Shown: positions 1-8,674 of the stretch, piece by piece | How positions within the stretch are numbered: the stretch's first letter is position 1 | Layout: the number at the start of each line of letters is the position of its first letter | Source of the DNA: Sediminibacillus massiliensis | GTDB lineage: Bacteria; Bacillota; Bacilli; Bacillales; Amphibacillaceae | Length of the DNA: 64,000 nucleotides | Direction of reading: 5' to 3' | Assembly (NCBI RefSeq): GCF_900156915.1 | Contig: NZ_LT732535.1 | Span: 1,327,823 to 1,391,822, forward strand | Program-made: the position numbers and the translations under genes | Notes under the pieces: generated by a model | Database searches by the model: none | What the model was told of the DNA's origin: nothing | Seen by the model: the letters and a program-made list of their open reading frames with translations, nothing else

Positions 1-980
1 GCATCACTGCTAATTTGAATCATTTCCGCAAAACTTGAAATTCGCTGAGGACTCTGTTCTGTTGGGAAAGGAAATACGCCGACAGATTCAATATCAAATC
101 CATCCGCTATCATGTTGGTATCAAACCAAGGGCCTTCTAATTGCATTGCTGCATCACCACTATAGAATGGCATTTTAGCCTCATTAGGATCTATTGTGAT
201 AAAACCCTCTGGAAAATACCCTTTTTCATTCCATTCATGCAGCTTGTCGTAAGTTTTCTGGACTGAATCATGGTCCCATGATTCTTCCAAATTAATTAAT
301 TTATCCTTTACTTCTGGCCCAGCAAAATGCTCTAATACAACTTCGGTAAATCTCATTGTATGCCAGCCAAACTTTCCACCAACAGAGATCGGTGTTATGC
401 CGTTTTCTTTCAATGTAGCCATAATAGATTCAAATTCTTCAAAAGTTGAGGGTTCTTCTAAACCATATTGATCAAAAATATCTTTACGATAAAAGATTCC
501 AAGTCCATTTAGTGAGATCGGCACACCGCTTAACTGATCCTCATATTTCACTAAATTCAAGGCTGCTTCCTGAAACTCTCCATCCCAACCATCCTGGCTG
601 GCATTCTCTGTCAAGTCAAGGGTCAGACCATTTTCCGGATAAAAACTACCGAGTGTTCCACCCCAGTTAAACCAAGCAGTTGGCAGTGTTCCTGAGGAAG
701 CTGCAACTTTCAACGCTTCTTTATGAGCATCTACAGCCCGAGTTGACATTTCGATTTTTATATCAGGATTTGCCTCTTCAAAGTCTTCGATAATCGGCTC
801 GTACATTCCTGAATCATCACTGAGTGTCCAGAATTGAACTGTAACCTTATCACTGTCGGAACTTTTCCCACCATTAGATTCACCTTCAGCAGACTGCCCA
901 TTACTTGCTCCTGAACTACAAGCAGTTAATACCAAAATTGTAAAAAGCATAAAGAATGTAGATGATAAAACCTTTTTCAA
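1..980 (-). CDS. Sugar ABC transporter substrate-binding lipoprotein (CUT1 type), 3' end outside window
   Basis: Extracellular solute-binding protein that should deliver an oligosaccharide or sugar to the two permeases encoded just upstream. It starts at a TTG (978-980) seven bases after a strong AGGAGGG, so a search limited to ATG would miss it. The N-terminus has a KK pair, a hydrophobic stretch and the lipobox LTAC with the lipid-anchored Cys at residue 21, followed by a Ser/Gly/Glu-rich linker and then the bacterial extracellular solute-binding fold (VTVQFWTL; later FNWGGTLGSF and GLGIFYRKD). About 326 codons are present and the reading frame runs off the left edge, so the usual C-terminal 80-100 residues are not visible. 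It is the third gene of a permease-permease-binding protein operon. No ATPase is present; CUT1 systems in Firmicutes often share one MsmX-type ATPase encoded elsewhere (family knowledge). Substrate unknown. Confidence 0.9.
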   Translation of the reverse strand, partial: MKKVLSSTFFMLFTILVLTACSSGASNGQSAEGESNGGKSSDSDKVTVQFWTLSDDSGMYEPIIEDFEEANPDIKIEMSTRAVDAHKEALKVAASSGTLPTAWFNWGGTLGSFYPENGLTLDLTENASQDGWDGEFQEAALNLVKYEDQLSGVPISLNGLGIFYRKDIFDQYGLEEPSTFEEFESIMATLKENGITPISVGGKFGWHTMRFTEVVLEHFAGPEVKDKLINLEESWDHDSVQKTYDKLHEWNEKGYFPEGFITIDPNEAKMPFYSGDAAMQLEGPWFDTNMIADGFDIESVGVFPFPTEQSPQRISSFAEMIQISSD

Positions 981-1082
981 TTCGATTCCCTCCTGTATTT
1001 TGGATTTAGAGTATCACCTATAAGTAAAATTTATTTTCTTTTGAGTTCCTACACCCCCTTTAGGAAACAACTTTCCAAATGA

Positions 1083-1907
1083 TTAACCTTTGACTGCACC
1101 GCCCATTCCTTGTACAAAATGACGCTGGAAGATGATATAAACAGCTAGCACTGGCAAAACTGACATAAGTACGCCAGCCATCATTAGTGGATAATTTGTG
1201 GAATGCTGACCTGTAAAACTCATGATCCCGGTAGTAACCGTTTTCAAATTATCTGAAGAAATAAATATTTGTGCTAATAGAAATTCATTCCAAGTAGCCA
1301 GGAAGTCCATGATAATCAAAGTTGCGATTGCAGGCTTAGCAACCGGAAGAATAATCCGAAAAAACAAACCCAAATCACTACATCCATCAATTCTGGCAGC
1401 CTCGTCCAACTCCTTTGGAATTCCCCTAAAGAAACCTGTCAAAATTAGCATCGCAAAAGGTATCCCAAAACCAATATAAAGGATAATCAACCCTACATAG
1501 GTGTCCATTAAGTTAGCATTGGTTAACATTATTACTAAAGGTACGAGACAAGCTTGAAATGGAATAGTCATTCCTAAGATGAAGAAAATATAAATCGGTT
1601 TTTCCCATTTGAAATTAAGCCGGGTGAGGCCAAATGCGGCCAATGCTGCTACAAGGATACCTAAAGGAACTTTTATAATGGAAATAAACGCACTATTTCT
1701 CATATATACAGCCATATCCCCTTCTCTGAAGGCTTCTATGAAATTTCCCCAATTATATTTTTGGGGTAGGGAAAACAAGGATCCTGAAAATAAATCTCCA
1801 GTAGATTTCAAAGCAGTAATTGCCAGAAAAAATACTGGAACTAACCATACTAAGCCAAATGTAATAATAAAAATATAAAACAACGTTTTAGATATTTTTC
1901 TCTTCAC
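1083..1907 (-). CDS. Sugar ABC transporter permease, MalG-like
   Basis: Inner-membrane permease of a carbohydrate importer, 274 aa, six predicted membrane segments. The EAA loop that docks the ATPase is visible as the stretch around ELDEAARIDGCS (about residues 168-179), and the C-terminus ends in the GMGGAVKG tail typical of MalG/LacG proteins. Translation starts at GTG (1905-1907) nine bases after AGGAGGGG. It lies 18 bp after the partner permease and about 100 bp before the binding-protein start, consistent with one transcript. Length is normal for the family. The transported sugar cannot be told from the sequence. Confidence 0.93.
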   Translation of the reverse strand: MKRKISKTLFYIFIITFGLVWLVPVFFLAITALKSTGDLFSGSLFSLPQKYNWGNFIEAFREGDMAVYMRNSAFISIIKVPLGILVAALAAFGLTRLNFKWEKPIYIFFILGMTIPFQACLVPLVIMLTNANLMDTYVGLIILYIGFGIPFAMLILTGFFRGIPKELDEAARIDGCSDLGLFFRIILPVAKPAIATLIIMDFLATWNEFLLAQIFISSDNLKTVTTGIMSFTGQHSTNYPLMMAGVLMSVLPVLAVYIIFQRHFVQGMGGAVKG

Positions 1908-1925
1908 TTTAAATACCCCTCCTGT

Positions 1926-2918
1926 TTATACGTGTGACTTCTTCTGTTGCCATAAGATATATGGAACAGCTACAATCATAACGACTATGAGCAAGATAAC
2001 AGAGATCGCAGACCCTATCCCTACATTGTTCAGGTTGAATGTCTGATAATACATCCATGAACCAAGAACCTGTGTGCTTTGAGATGGCCCACCGCCAGTC
2101 ATGGCATAAATTATGTCAAATACTCTCATCGAGTAGAACAAAGTGGTAGCGAATACAATAATATATGTCTCTCTTAAAAGAGGCAGGGTAATATGTGTCA
2201 ATGCCTGGAACGAATTTGCTCCATCCACCTTGGCTGATTCATAAGGTTCTTTCGGAATAGTTTGTAGTCCTGCCAGAAAGATAATCATTGAACTTCCTAC
2301 GTGTTGCCAGGAGGATGCTGCAAAAACAGAAAACAAAGCAAAATCAGGATTTGATAGCCAACCAACACTCGGAAGCCCGAGTGTGTTAAGTATTTCATTG
2401 AATAATCCAATGTTTGGATGATACATCCACACCCAAATCATAGCTACCACTATATTTGATAAAATAAAAGGGAAGTAGAAAACAGCCCGAAAAACAGTTC
2501 TTCCACGAAAAGACTTATTTAGCAGTAATGCTATTAGCAAAGCAAAAGTTAAATTAAATGCTAACGAACAGACTGTCCAGATAATATTGTTTGTAAAGCT
2601 TTTTAGGAAAACAGAGTCATTAACGAATAACTCGATATAATTTCCAAAACCAACAAAAACTTTCCCAGCTGCACTTACACCGTTAGTCTGGAAAAAACTT
2701 AAGTAAAATGTATAAATTGCTGGTCCTGCCACAACAAACAGGTAGATAAGTAATGCAGGGCCTATAAAGAAAAGCGGTTTCATTTTTTTTATTAACTTTT
2801 GCTTTTTCACAACTCTTTCTTCATCTAGTGGATCCTTATTCCTCAATTCTTTTATCGAAGAACTTGGTTGGACTTCCTCTTCTTGCAAGACATTCGCTGC
2901 AGCTCCCTCTTGTTTCAT
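1926..2918 (-). CDS. Sugar ABC transporter permease, MalF-like
   Basis: First gene of the CUT1 importer operon, 330 aa. A charged cytoplasmic N-terminal extension of about 45 residues precedes the first membrane helix (LFFIGPALLIYLFVV). The EAA loop is seen as EPYESAKVDGANS followed by ITLPLL. It pairs with the MalG-like permease downstream to form the membrane channel. The start follows AGGAGGAAATAAC. A cre-like operator lies 26 bp upstream of the start codon, so catabolite control or a LacI-type regulator is likely (inference). No ATPase gene accompanies it. Confidence 0.93.
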   Translation of the reverse strand: MKQEGAAANVLQEEEVQPSSSIKELRNKDPLDEERVVKKQKLIKKMKPLFFIGPALLIYLFVVAGPAIYTFYLSFFQTNGVSAAGKVFVGFGNYIELFVNDSVFLKSFTNNIIWTVCSLAFNLTFALLIALLLNKSFRGRTVFRAVFYFPFILSNIVVAMIWVWMYHPNIGLFNEILNTLGLPSVGWLSNPDFALFSVFAASSWQHVGSSMIIFLAGLQTIPKEPYESAKVDGANSFQALTHITLPLLRETYIIVFATTLFYSMRVFDIIYAMTGGGPSQSTQVLGSWMYYQTFNLNNVGIGSAISVILLIVVMIVAVPYILWQQKKSHV

Positions 2919-2943
2919 GTTATTTCCTCCTAAACCATAATTG

Positions 2944-2961
2944 TTTTAAGCGCTTTCAAAA
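2944..2961. promoter_or_regulatory. cre-like / LacI-family operator upstream of CUT1 importer
   Basis: On the minus strand this reads TTTTGAAAGCGCTTAAAA, a near-palindrome matching the CcpA cre consensus at almost all fixed positions. It sits just upstream of the MalF-like start, where binding would block transcription. A LacI-family local regulator is an alternative reader. Confidence 0.7.
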
Positions 2962-3100
2962 AATAACAAAAAATAAATACTCCCTTATTGTTTTAGTTGA
3001 TGTTTAGCTGTTGTTAATAGAATTTTATAATATTATAGATTAATAGTCAATAATTACTATAAATTTTCATAAATTTATTTATTGAATTTTTGCATTATGT

Positions 3101-3113
3101 ACTAAAATTTAGT
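3101..3113. promoter_or_regulatory. Perfect palindrome ACTAAAATTTAGT, candidate operator
   Basis: A 13-base perfect palindrome in the AT-rich region upstream of the CUT1 importer. The same half-sites ACTAAA/TTTAGT recur as inverted pairs upstream of the CUT2 importer (15319-15341 and 15476-15490), which suggests, but does not prove, a common regulator. Confidence 0.35.
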
Positions 3114-3182
3114 TCTCGGCTTTTCAACTTATCAATTTATGATAAGCAATCCTTCAAGCTTCATAGCGTTATAAAAAAATAA

Positions 3183-3223
3183 AACAAATGCCCCTTTTAT
3201 CAGGAAAAAAAGGGGCATTTGTT
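3183..3223 (-). terminator. Intrinsic terminator, minus strand
   Basis: Sixteen-base arms, AACAAATGCCCCTTTT and its complement, around a short loop. On the minus strand the stem is followed by TTTTATTTTTTT, a good U-tract. It lies about 270 bp beyond the stop of the DUF1593 gene and would insulate the CUT1 operon from it. Confidence 0.8.
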
Positions 3224-3490
3224 TGTGTTATTCAGCTTATATAGATACTCTTTAAGATGCCAAAAATAGATTTCATAATTAGACTGTTCACCTCTTTTAA
3301 CAGTTACCTTTCCAATATCCAACGGTTACAACTGCCTAGCTAAGTTTAGTATTAACCAATTGTTTATTGCTATGTTTAGGTTCTTAATTCATCTTTCACA
3401 ACACAATAATTATTACTCAGCACGGTCTCTCAGGCCGGATAATAGTTCGATAATATCTCTTCACACCTACCACCCTTCTTTGTTACCTTG
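3224..3490. other. Intergenic stretch, no gene recognised
   Basis: Between the DUF1593 stop and the terminator there is about 270 bp without a convincing ORF, ribosome site or repeat on either strand. It may be a long 3' untranslated region. Confidence 0.5.
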
Positions 3491-4996
3491 CTATCTAACT
3501 GTTAATATCACACGTTGATATCGCTTCAGTTCATGAATGCCATCATCTTTAACTTCCGCAATTAAATGAATTGTGTCTCCTGTTTTTGCATCTTTAGGAA
3601 TTGTTAGGGTTACAGTATCTGTATCACTGCCTGATAGCGCAATGCTATTCGTAACTTCCCCTCTATTTAATCTTCGATGTAGCCCAAGTTGCATACCACC
3701 TTCAAGCTTTTGTTCCACTATTAACGGAGGTGCCTTGGAATCTTCATACGTATCCGCCTCAAAATACCTCCACCAACTATAAGTTAAACTGTCACCATCT
3801 GGATCTGATCCTATAGCATGGAGAGTTACTTCTTCTCCTCTCTCAACCTCTAAATCCAGCCCTTCTTTAACTGTAAGAGTAGGATGATGGTTTGCATCTT
3901 TATAATCGTGAGCCACTACCCAGTCAGCACGTGCAGCAAAGTCACTCTGAATATCATCAAACCATCTCATAAGACTATACTCGGCTTCGTACCGATTTGT
4001 GTATATATCGAAATCTAACACGGTATTTTTATAAAGTTTTTCATTAACAGCACCAAAGCGTCCGCCCCATCCACCATATGATGGATCTTCCATACTTCTT
4101 AATCCATTATTAATTAAGTAAAAGAATGATGGAGAATCACCCTCGGATATAAAATCATACCGGTCATAGTGAGGATTATTCTTTAAATATTCTTCACTCC
4201 CACGTTGCTCTTCTGGATGTTCTCCCTCAATGAAATTACCATCTCCCATAAGGGCATATAAATCTAGTAATCTTCCATGACCATTCTTAATATGTTCATA
4301 ATTCCAACCTCCTTGCAACTTTCTGTTCACTTCATCTGCATGTAACTTCCATGCATATGCAAAATGCCAAAAATTTGACTGATCATTTATAATTCTAATA
4401 TCTGGCCAATACTCTGCAATATAGGAGCTATAACTCTCATCCTGATTCAATATAATATATATCACCAATTTATCACTAACCGTTTTCTTTATAGACTCCC
4501 AATCCTTCGTCCCCTCATACTCTTCCTCTATGGATTTAAGTGATCTGGCCGTAGTATTTGTTCCACCCCAGGTTTGAACATATAAATCTCTGTTATCATT
4601 ACTTAAAAATAGATCTTTCAGAAATTCTGATCCTTCTGTGACTGTGTCCATCTCTCCGGCCTCAGAAATATTTCCAATTTTCGTTACTTTTCTTATGTAG
4701 CTTGGTTCGGGATAACCATCCGCATGTTTTATTAAATTGGGGTACGCTTCCTCATAAGCATCAATTATGTTCATTAACCATCTTGTTCCAGTCCATCTAT
4801 ATGGTTTAACACCCTTTTTTTCATTTCCGGCATAGTGATACATGGAACTAGTAAGCACTATACCTTCCAGATTCACTTCATTTGAATACAAAAGAAAGCG
4901 GATAACAGAGTTCATATCATCTACTTCCCCGTCAGTTGTTACTACAGTACGAGGTCTAGATTCAAGCTTTGAATTCCTCTCGCCTTTTTTTACCAT
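3491..4996 (-). CDS. DUF1593 / nucleoside-hydrolase-like protein
   Basis: About 501 aa. The N-terminal domain opens with RPRTVVTTDGEVDDMNSV, the Asp-rich motif shared by the DUF1593 family and nucleoside hydrolases, followed by family blocks such as VQTWGGTNTTARSL. The last 100 residues (from about TLTVKEGLDLEVERGEEV) form an Ig-like beta domain as in other DUF1593 proteins. No signal peptide is visible, so it is probably cytoplasmic. Two starts are possible: ATG at 5017, with no good ribosome site, or ATG at 4996, preceded by GGTGAT six bases away; I chose the latter. DUF1593 proteins are usually found among polysaccharide-degradation genes and their biochemical role is unsettled. The position next to the isomerase/kinase/transketolase operon suggests that it acts on a glycoside of the same sugar (inference). 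Confidence 0.8.
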   Translation of the reverse strand: MVKKGERNSKLESRPRTVVTTDGEVDDMNSVIRFLLYSNEVNLEGIVLTSSMYHYAGNEKKGVKPYRWTGTRWLMNIIDAYEEAYPNLIKHADGYPEPSYIRKVTKIGNISEAGEMDTVTEGSEFLKDLFLSNDNRDLYVQTWGGTNTTARSLKSIEEEYEGTKDWESIKKTVSDKLVIYIILNQDESYSSYIAEYWPDIRIINDQSNFWHFAYAWKLHADEVNRKLQGGWNYEHIKNGHGRLLDLYALMGDGNFIEGEHPEEQRGSEEYLKNNPHYDRYDFISEGDSPSFFYLINNGLRSMEDPSYGGWGGRFGAVNEKLYKNTVLDFDIYTNRYEAEYSLMRWFDDIQSDFAARADWVVAHDYKDANHHPTLTVKEGLDLEVERGEEVTLHAIGSDPDGDSLTYSWWRYFEADTYEDSKAPPLIVEQKLEGGMQLGLHRRLNRGEVTNSIALSGSDTDTVTLTIPKDAKTGDTIHLIAEVKDDGIHELKRYQRVILTVR

Positions 4997-5276
4997 TTTG
5001 TAATCACCAATCCTCATTTTTTGTTACAGTTGCCCTTTTATTTCCTAAAACGAATAAACTCCCAAATAGCTATCTATTAGTTTTCTTTTGTCATACACCA
5101 AAGATAATAGTACCCCTATATGTACATGGGAAAAGCGAAGCATCGTTTTGTAAAATATTGATTCTATAAGAATGAACGTATTACTTCCTGCTAGTAATCA
5201 AACATTATCCCGTTATCCATTTTAAATTAGAATCTGAAATTCATCTGTTAATAATAATTATGCAATCAGGACAAGA

Positions 5277-5303
5277 CGATAGGTTTTGCTACACAACCTA
5301 TCG
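5277..5303 (-). terminator. Hairpin terminator after FGGY kinase gene
   Basis: Nine-base perfect arms CGATAGGTT/AACCTATCG, a few bases past the kinase stop. The U-tract is weak on the minus strand, so partial read-through into the DUF1593 gene is possible. Confidence 0.6.
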
Positions 5304-5311
5304 CCTTTTAT

Positions 5312-6820
5312 TTATATACTCACTGATTCATTTTCAGCAACAAGCACTCGGTTGACAGCCTCTTTCCATCCTGAGTAATTTCCATCCTTCAATTCATCTC
5401 TCATTTCTGAATAATAAGCTTTACTGTTGAAATTTATTTTTTTTATTTCTTCCATAGACTCCCAAATCCCTACTCCTAACCCTCCGAGAAAAACCGCCCC
5501 GATCACCGATAATTCGGCCGTGTCAGATGCTATTACCTTAACCCCTAACATGTCAGCGATAAATTGCATTAAAAATTGATTGCTGATTGCACCGCCATCT
5601 ACTTTCAGCGCTTTAATTTTAGTTCCGGCTTCCTGCTGCGTTAGTTCAATAATATCCCTCACTTGATAGGCAATACTTTCTAAACCAGCACGTATAAGGT
5701 GTGCTTTACCTGTTGCTCTGCTCATTCCAGTTATGGCAGCCCGTGTATCAGGACTCCAATAAGGCGCTCCTAATCCAACAAAAGCAGGGACTAGATAAAC
5801 ACCCTGGTTATCTGCTATCGATACAGCAAGTTTTTCTGCCTCATCAAAATCTTTAAATAATCCCAGATCATGACGCATCCAGTTGAGGATATCCCCTGTT
5901 GTGCGGATAATCCCCTCTAATGCATAGCTTACTTTACCTCCATACCCCCATGCGACCGATGTAACCAATCCATTCTCTGTTGTTCTTAGTTCCCCAGTAT
6001 GAACCAAAACAGATGTCCCCGTGCCAAATGTTGCTTTGGCCATCCCTATTTCAAAACACTGCTGGCCAAAAAGAGCTCCTTGAGAGTCACCAATCACTCC
6101 TGATATCGGCAATCCCTCTAAAACGATTTCCTTTTCTTGAATTTTTCCGAACAATGCATCTGAATTTTTGACAACAGGAAGCATGGCTAAAGGAACCGTA
6201 AAGAGGTCAAGCAAGTCATCATCCCACTTCAGGGTATGAATATTATATAAAAGTGTTCGGCTTGCATTGGTGACATCTGTTGCATGCGTCTGTCCGTTTG
6301 TCAGTTTCCAAATAAGCCAACTATCAATCGTTCCCGTTAAGAGTCTTCCTTTTACAGCTTTTTCCCTGGCACCGTCCACATAATCCAGCATCCATTTAAT
6401 CTTGGAGGCTGAAAAATAAGGATCAATAGTTAAGCCGGTTTTTTGTTTCACCATAAATTCAAAGCCTTTATCTATTAATTCCTGACAACTCTCCGAGGTT
6501 CTCTGGCACTGCCAAACGATTGCATTGCATATCGGAATTCCTGTTACCTTATCCCAAACAACGATTGTTTCTCTTTGATTTGTAATCGACAAGACTTTTA
6601 TTTCCTCCGCAGAAACGGTGGAAAATTCTACAGCTTCATTGATGAGCTGTTTAACATTTTCATAGATTTCCATCGCATCATGTCCTACCCAATCTTCCTC
6701 AGAATAATGCTGTTTGTGCTGCTTGGAATTTTTATAGACTATCTTACCTTCTGAATTCACAAGCAAAACTTTGGTTCCTGAAGTGCTCTGATCTATCCCA
6801 ATGATATAATTATTTTTCAT
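5312..6820 (-). CDS. FGGY-family carbohydrate kinase (glycerol-kinase-like)
   Basis: ATP-dependent sugar or polyol kinase, 502 aa, of the size of GlpK and XylB. The N-terminal FGGY domain begins IIGIDQSTSGTK and has the glycerol-kinase-like blocks ITNQRETIVVWDK and AIVWQCQRT. The C-terminal domain has the phosphate-binding stretch TFGTGTSVLV and the FGGY signature around LKVDGGAISNQFLMQF. ATG at 6820 is preceded by GAGGTG with six bases spacing; an in-frame GTG at 6829 lacks a site. It is the last gene of the operon isomerase, transketolase N, transketolase C, kinase. The expected role is to phosphorylate the ketose made by the isomerase, giving the transketolase substrate. Whether that is apulose (as in the described D-apiose pathway), another ketose, or dihydroxyacetone cannot be decided from sequence alone. 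Confidence 0.9.
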   Translation of the reverse strand: MKNNYIIGIDQSTSGTKVLLVNSEGKIVYKNSKQHKQHYSEEDWVGHDAMEIYENVKQLINEAVEFSTVSAEEIKVLSITNQRETIVVWDKVTGIPICNAIVWQCQRTSESCQELIDKGFEFMVKQKTGLTIDPYFSASKIKWMLDYVDGAREKAVKGRLLTGTIDSWLIWKLTNGQTHATDVTNASRTLLYNIHTLKWDDDLLDLFTVPLAMLPVVKNSDALFGKIQEKEIVLEGLPISGVIGDSQGALFGQQCFEIGMAKATFGTGTSVLVHTGELRTTENGLVTSVAWGYGGKVSYALEGIIRTTGDILNWMRHDLGLFKDFDEAEKLAVSIADNQGVYLVPAFVGLGAPYWSPDTRAAITGMSRATGKAHLIRAGLESIAYQVRDIIELTQQEAGTKIKALKVDGGAISNQFLMQFIADMLGVKVIASDTAELSVIGAVFLGGLGVGIWESMEEIKKINFNSKAYYSEMRDELKDGNYSGWKEAVNRVLVAENESVSI

Positions 6821-6835
6821 TCCAGCCACCTCAAT

Positions 6836-7801
6836 TTATTTTCCAATTAAATGCATTGCGAGTTTTGAAACATTTTCCGCACTAATACCATAGTGCGCAA
6901 ATACTTCCGGTGTTTTACCTGTAATAGCAGGTTCATCTGGAATTCCTACAATTTTCATCGGGACAGGATGATGTTGGGTGACAATTTCCGATACTGCAGC
7001 ACCTAACCCTCCATAAATACTGTGTTCCTCTAATGTAATGATCCTACGGGTTTCCATTGCTGCTTTAATGATAGCTTCTTCGTCCAATGGTTTTATCGTA
7101 TGCATATTGAGCACCCTGCACTTTATGCCGTCTTGGTGCAGGACATCAGCTGTATCCAAGGCAACTCTGACCGTCTCACCCGTACCAATAATTGTTATGT
7201 CATCGCCTTCATTCATTGTTATGGCTTTGCCAATCTCAAAATCAAAGTCGTCACTTGTATAACAATCATCAACAGGGTTTCTTCCAATTCTCAAATAAAC
7301 CGGTGTATCATAATTTACCAAGGCTTTAATCATATTCTTTGTTTCATGTCGGTCTGCCGGAAGCATCACATGCAACCCTGGAATTGCCCTTGTAACTGCA
7401 ATGTCCTGAACAGAGTGGTGAGACATTCCCAGCGCACCGTAGCTCACACCGCCGCTAATCCCGATTAATTTAACGTTTGTTCGGGAATAAGCCACGTCTA
7501 CCTTAATTTGTTCAATACTTCTCATACTTAAAAAACAAGCTGGCGAAGCAACAAAAGGCTTTTTCCCAGCTGATGCTAATCCCGCTGAAATTCCTACAAG
7601 ATTTTGCTCAGCAATGCCAACTTCAATCAATTGCTCAGGAAATGCTTCGCCAAACGGAACCATGGAAGCAGATCCTCTGGAGTCACTAGTCAGCACTAGG
7701 ATATCTTTGTTTGTTTTAGCTAATTCCAACAAAGTATCACTAACTACTTTACGATTTGCAATTTTATTTCCACTACTGGCTTTGAGGGCTATTTTGTTCA
7801 T
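6836..7801 (-). CDS. Transketolase, C-terminal subunit
   Basis: 321 aa, covering the pyrimidine-binding domain (about residues 20-180; GIAEQNLVGISAGLA with the Glu that activates thiamine diphosphate) and the C-terminal transketolase domain. It overlaps the N-terminal subunit gene by ATGA, so translation is coupled and the two subunits should be made in equal amounts to form one active enzyme. Split transketolases of this sort are known from several specialised sugar routes, for instance apulose-4-phosphate and sulfofructose transketolases, as well as from unassigned ones. The kinase gene follows after about 15 bp. Confidence 0.92.
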   Translation of the reverse strand: MNKIALKASSGNKIANRKVVSDTLLELAKTNKDILVLTSDSRGSASMVPFGEAFPEQLIEVGIAEQNLVGISAGLASAGKKPFVASPACFLSMRSIEQIKVDVAYSRTNVKLIGISGGVSYGALGMSHHSVQDIAVTRAIPGLHVMLPADRHETKNMIKALVNYDTPVYLRIGRNPVDDCYTSDDFDFEIGKAITMNEGDDITIIGTGETVRVALDTADVLHQDGIKCRVLNMHTIKPLDEEAIIKAAMETRRIITLEEHSIYGGLGAAVSEIVTQHHPVPMKIVGIPDEPAITGKTPEVFAHYGISAENVSKLAMHLIGK

Positions 7802-8628
7802 ATCAATACCTCCAATTGCTTCGTTAGTTCCTCCATTGCCATCCTATATTCTTTCTCACTTGGAACGCGATGATGCCAGCCGACTTGGTTCTCGGTAAAG
7901 GAAATGCCTTTTCCTTTCACAGTATTCGCCAATACCATGGTTGGTTTATCAGATTTAAATGGCGCTTGTTGAAATGTTCTGACCAGTGCAGCTACATCAT
8001 TCCCATCTACCTCGATAACTTCCCAGCCGAAACTTTCCCATTTTTCATCTAGGGGTTCATTGTTCATCACATCGTTCGTACTACCAGTTATCTGCAAACG
8101 ATTGCGGTCAATTATTCCAACTAAGTTATCCAGCTTATACTGGGAAGCAGCCATTGCAGCTTCCCAGACAGAACCTTCAGCTTGTTCTCCATCACCCATA
8201 AGGGTGAATACACGATACGATTTTTGATCTAATTTCGCGGCTAAAGCCATCCCTACCGAAACAGACAGCCCATGCCCCAAAGCACCGGTATTCATCTCGA
8301 CACCAGGCACTTTGTTATTTGGATGACCAATTAATCGAGAGTTATACCGTGAAAAAGTCTTCAATTCTTCTTTTGGGAAGAATCCCTTATCTGCCAAGAC
8401 TGCCCAGTAAGACTCTACTGCGTGACCTTTGCTTTGGACATAACGATCACGGTCTTCCCAATCCGGATTTTGGGGATTCACGTTCATCACGCCATAATAC
8501 AAAGCAGTTAAAATGTCTGTATTTGATAAAGATGAACCGGTGTGACCTGTTCCCGCTTCAAATATCATTTGGATAAAATCTTTACGAATTTGTGTAGCTT
8601 TTCGTTTTAAAAATAGTTCATCTATCAT
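7798..8628 (-). CDS. Transketolase, N-terminal (thiamine diphosphate) subunit
   Basis: 276 aa, matching the N-terminal half of transketolase. The thiamine-diphosphate/Mg motif is visible as MGDGEQAEGSVWEA (about residues 143-156) and the substrate-side His residues as GTGHTGSS, SKGHA and GALGHGLS. The start follows AGGAGGGTGTATATCT. The gene is 46 bp after the isomerase and overlaps the C subunit by four bases. Together the subunits would transfer a two-carbon (or dihydroxyacetone-derived) ketol unit from the phosphorylated ketose to an aldose phosphate, feeding the pentose phosphate pathway. The donor sugar is unknown. Confidence 0.92.
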   Translation of the reverse strand: MIDELFLKRKATQIRKDFIQMIFEAGTGHTGSSLSNTDILTALYYGVMNVNPQNPDWEDRDRYVQSKGHAVESYWAVLADKGFFPKEELKTFSRYNSRLIGHPNNKVPGVEMNTGALGHGLSVSVGMALAAKLDQKSYRVFTLMGDGEQAEGSVWEAAMAASQYKLDNLVGIIDRNRLQITGSTNDVMNNEPLDEKWESFGWEVIEVDGNDVAALVRTFQQAPFKSDKPTMVLANTVKGKGISFTENQVGWHHRVPSEKEYRMAMEELTKQLEVLI

Positions 8629-8674
8629 AGATATACACCCTCCTGAAAGAGAATTAAAATATTTTTATCTTTCA

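Noticed and set aside
446-670. Plus-strand ORF of 74 codons inside the sugar-binding protein gene
   Set aside because: It lies antisense within a clear lipoprotein gene, has no ribosome site, and its product looks random.
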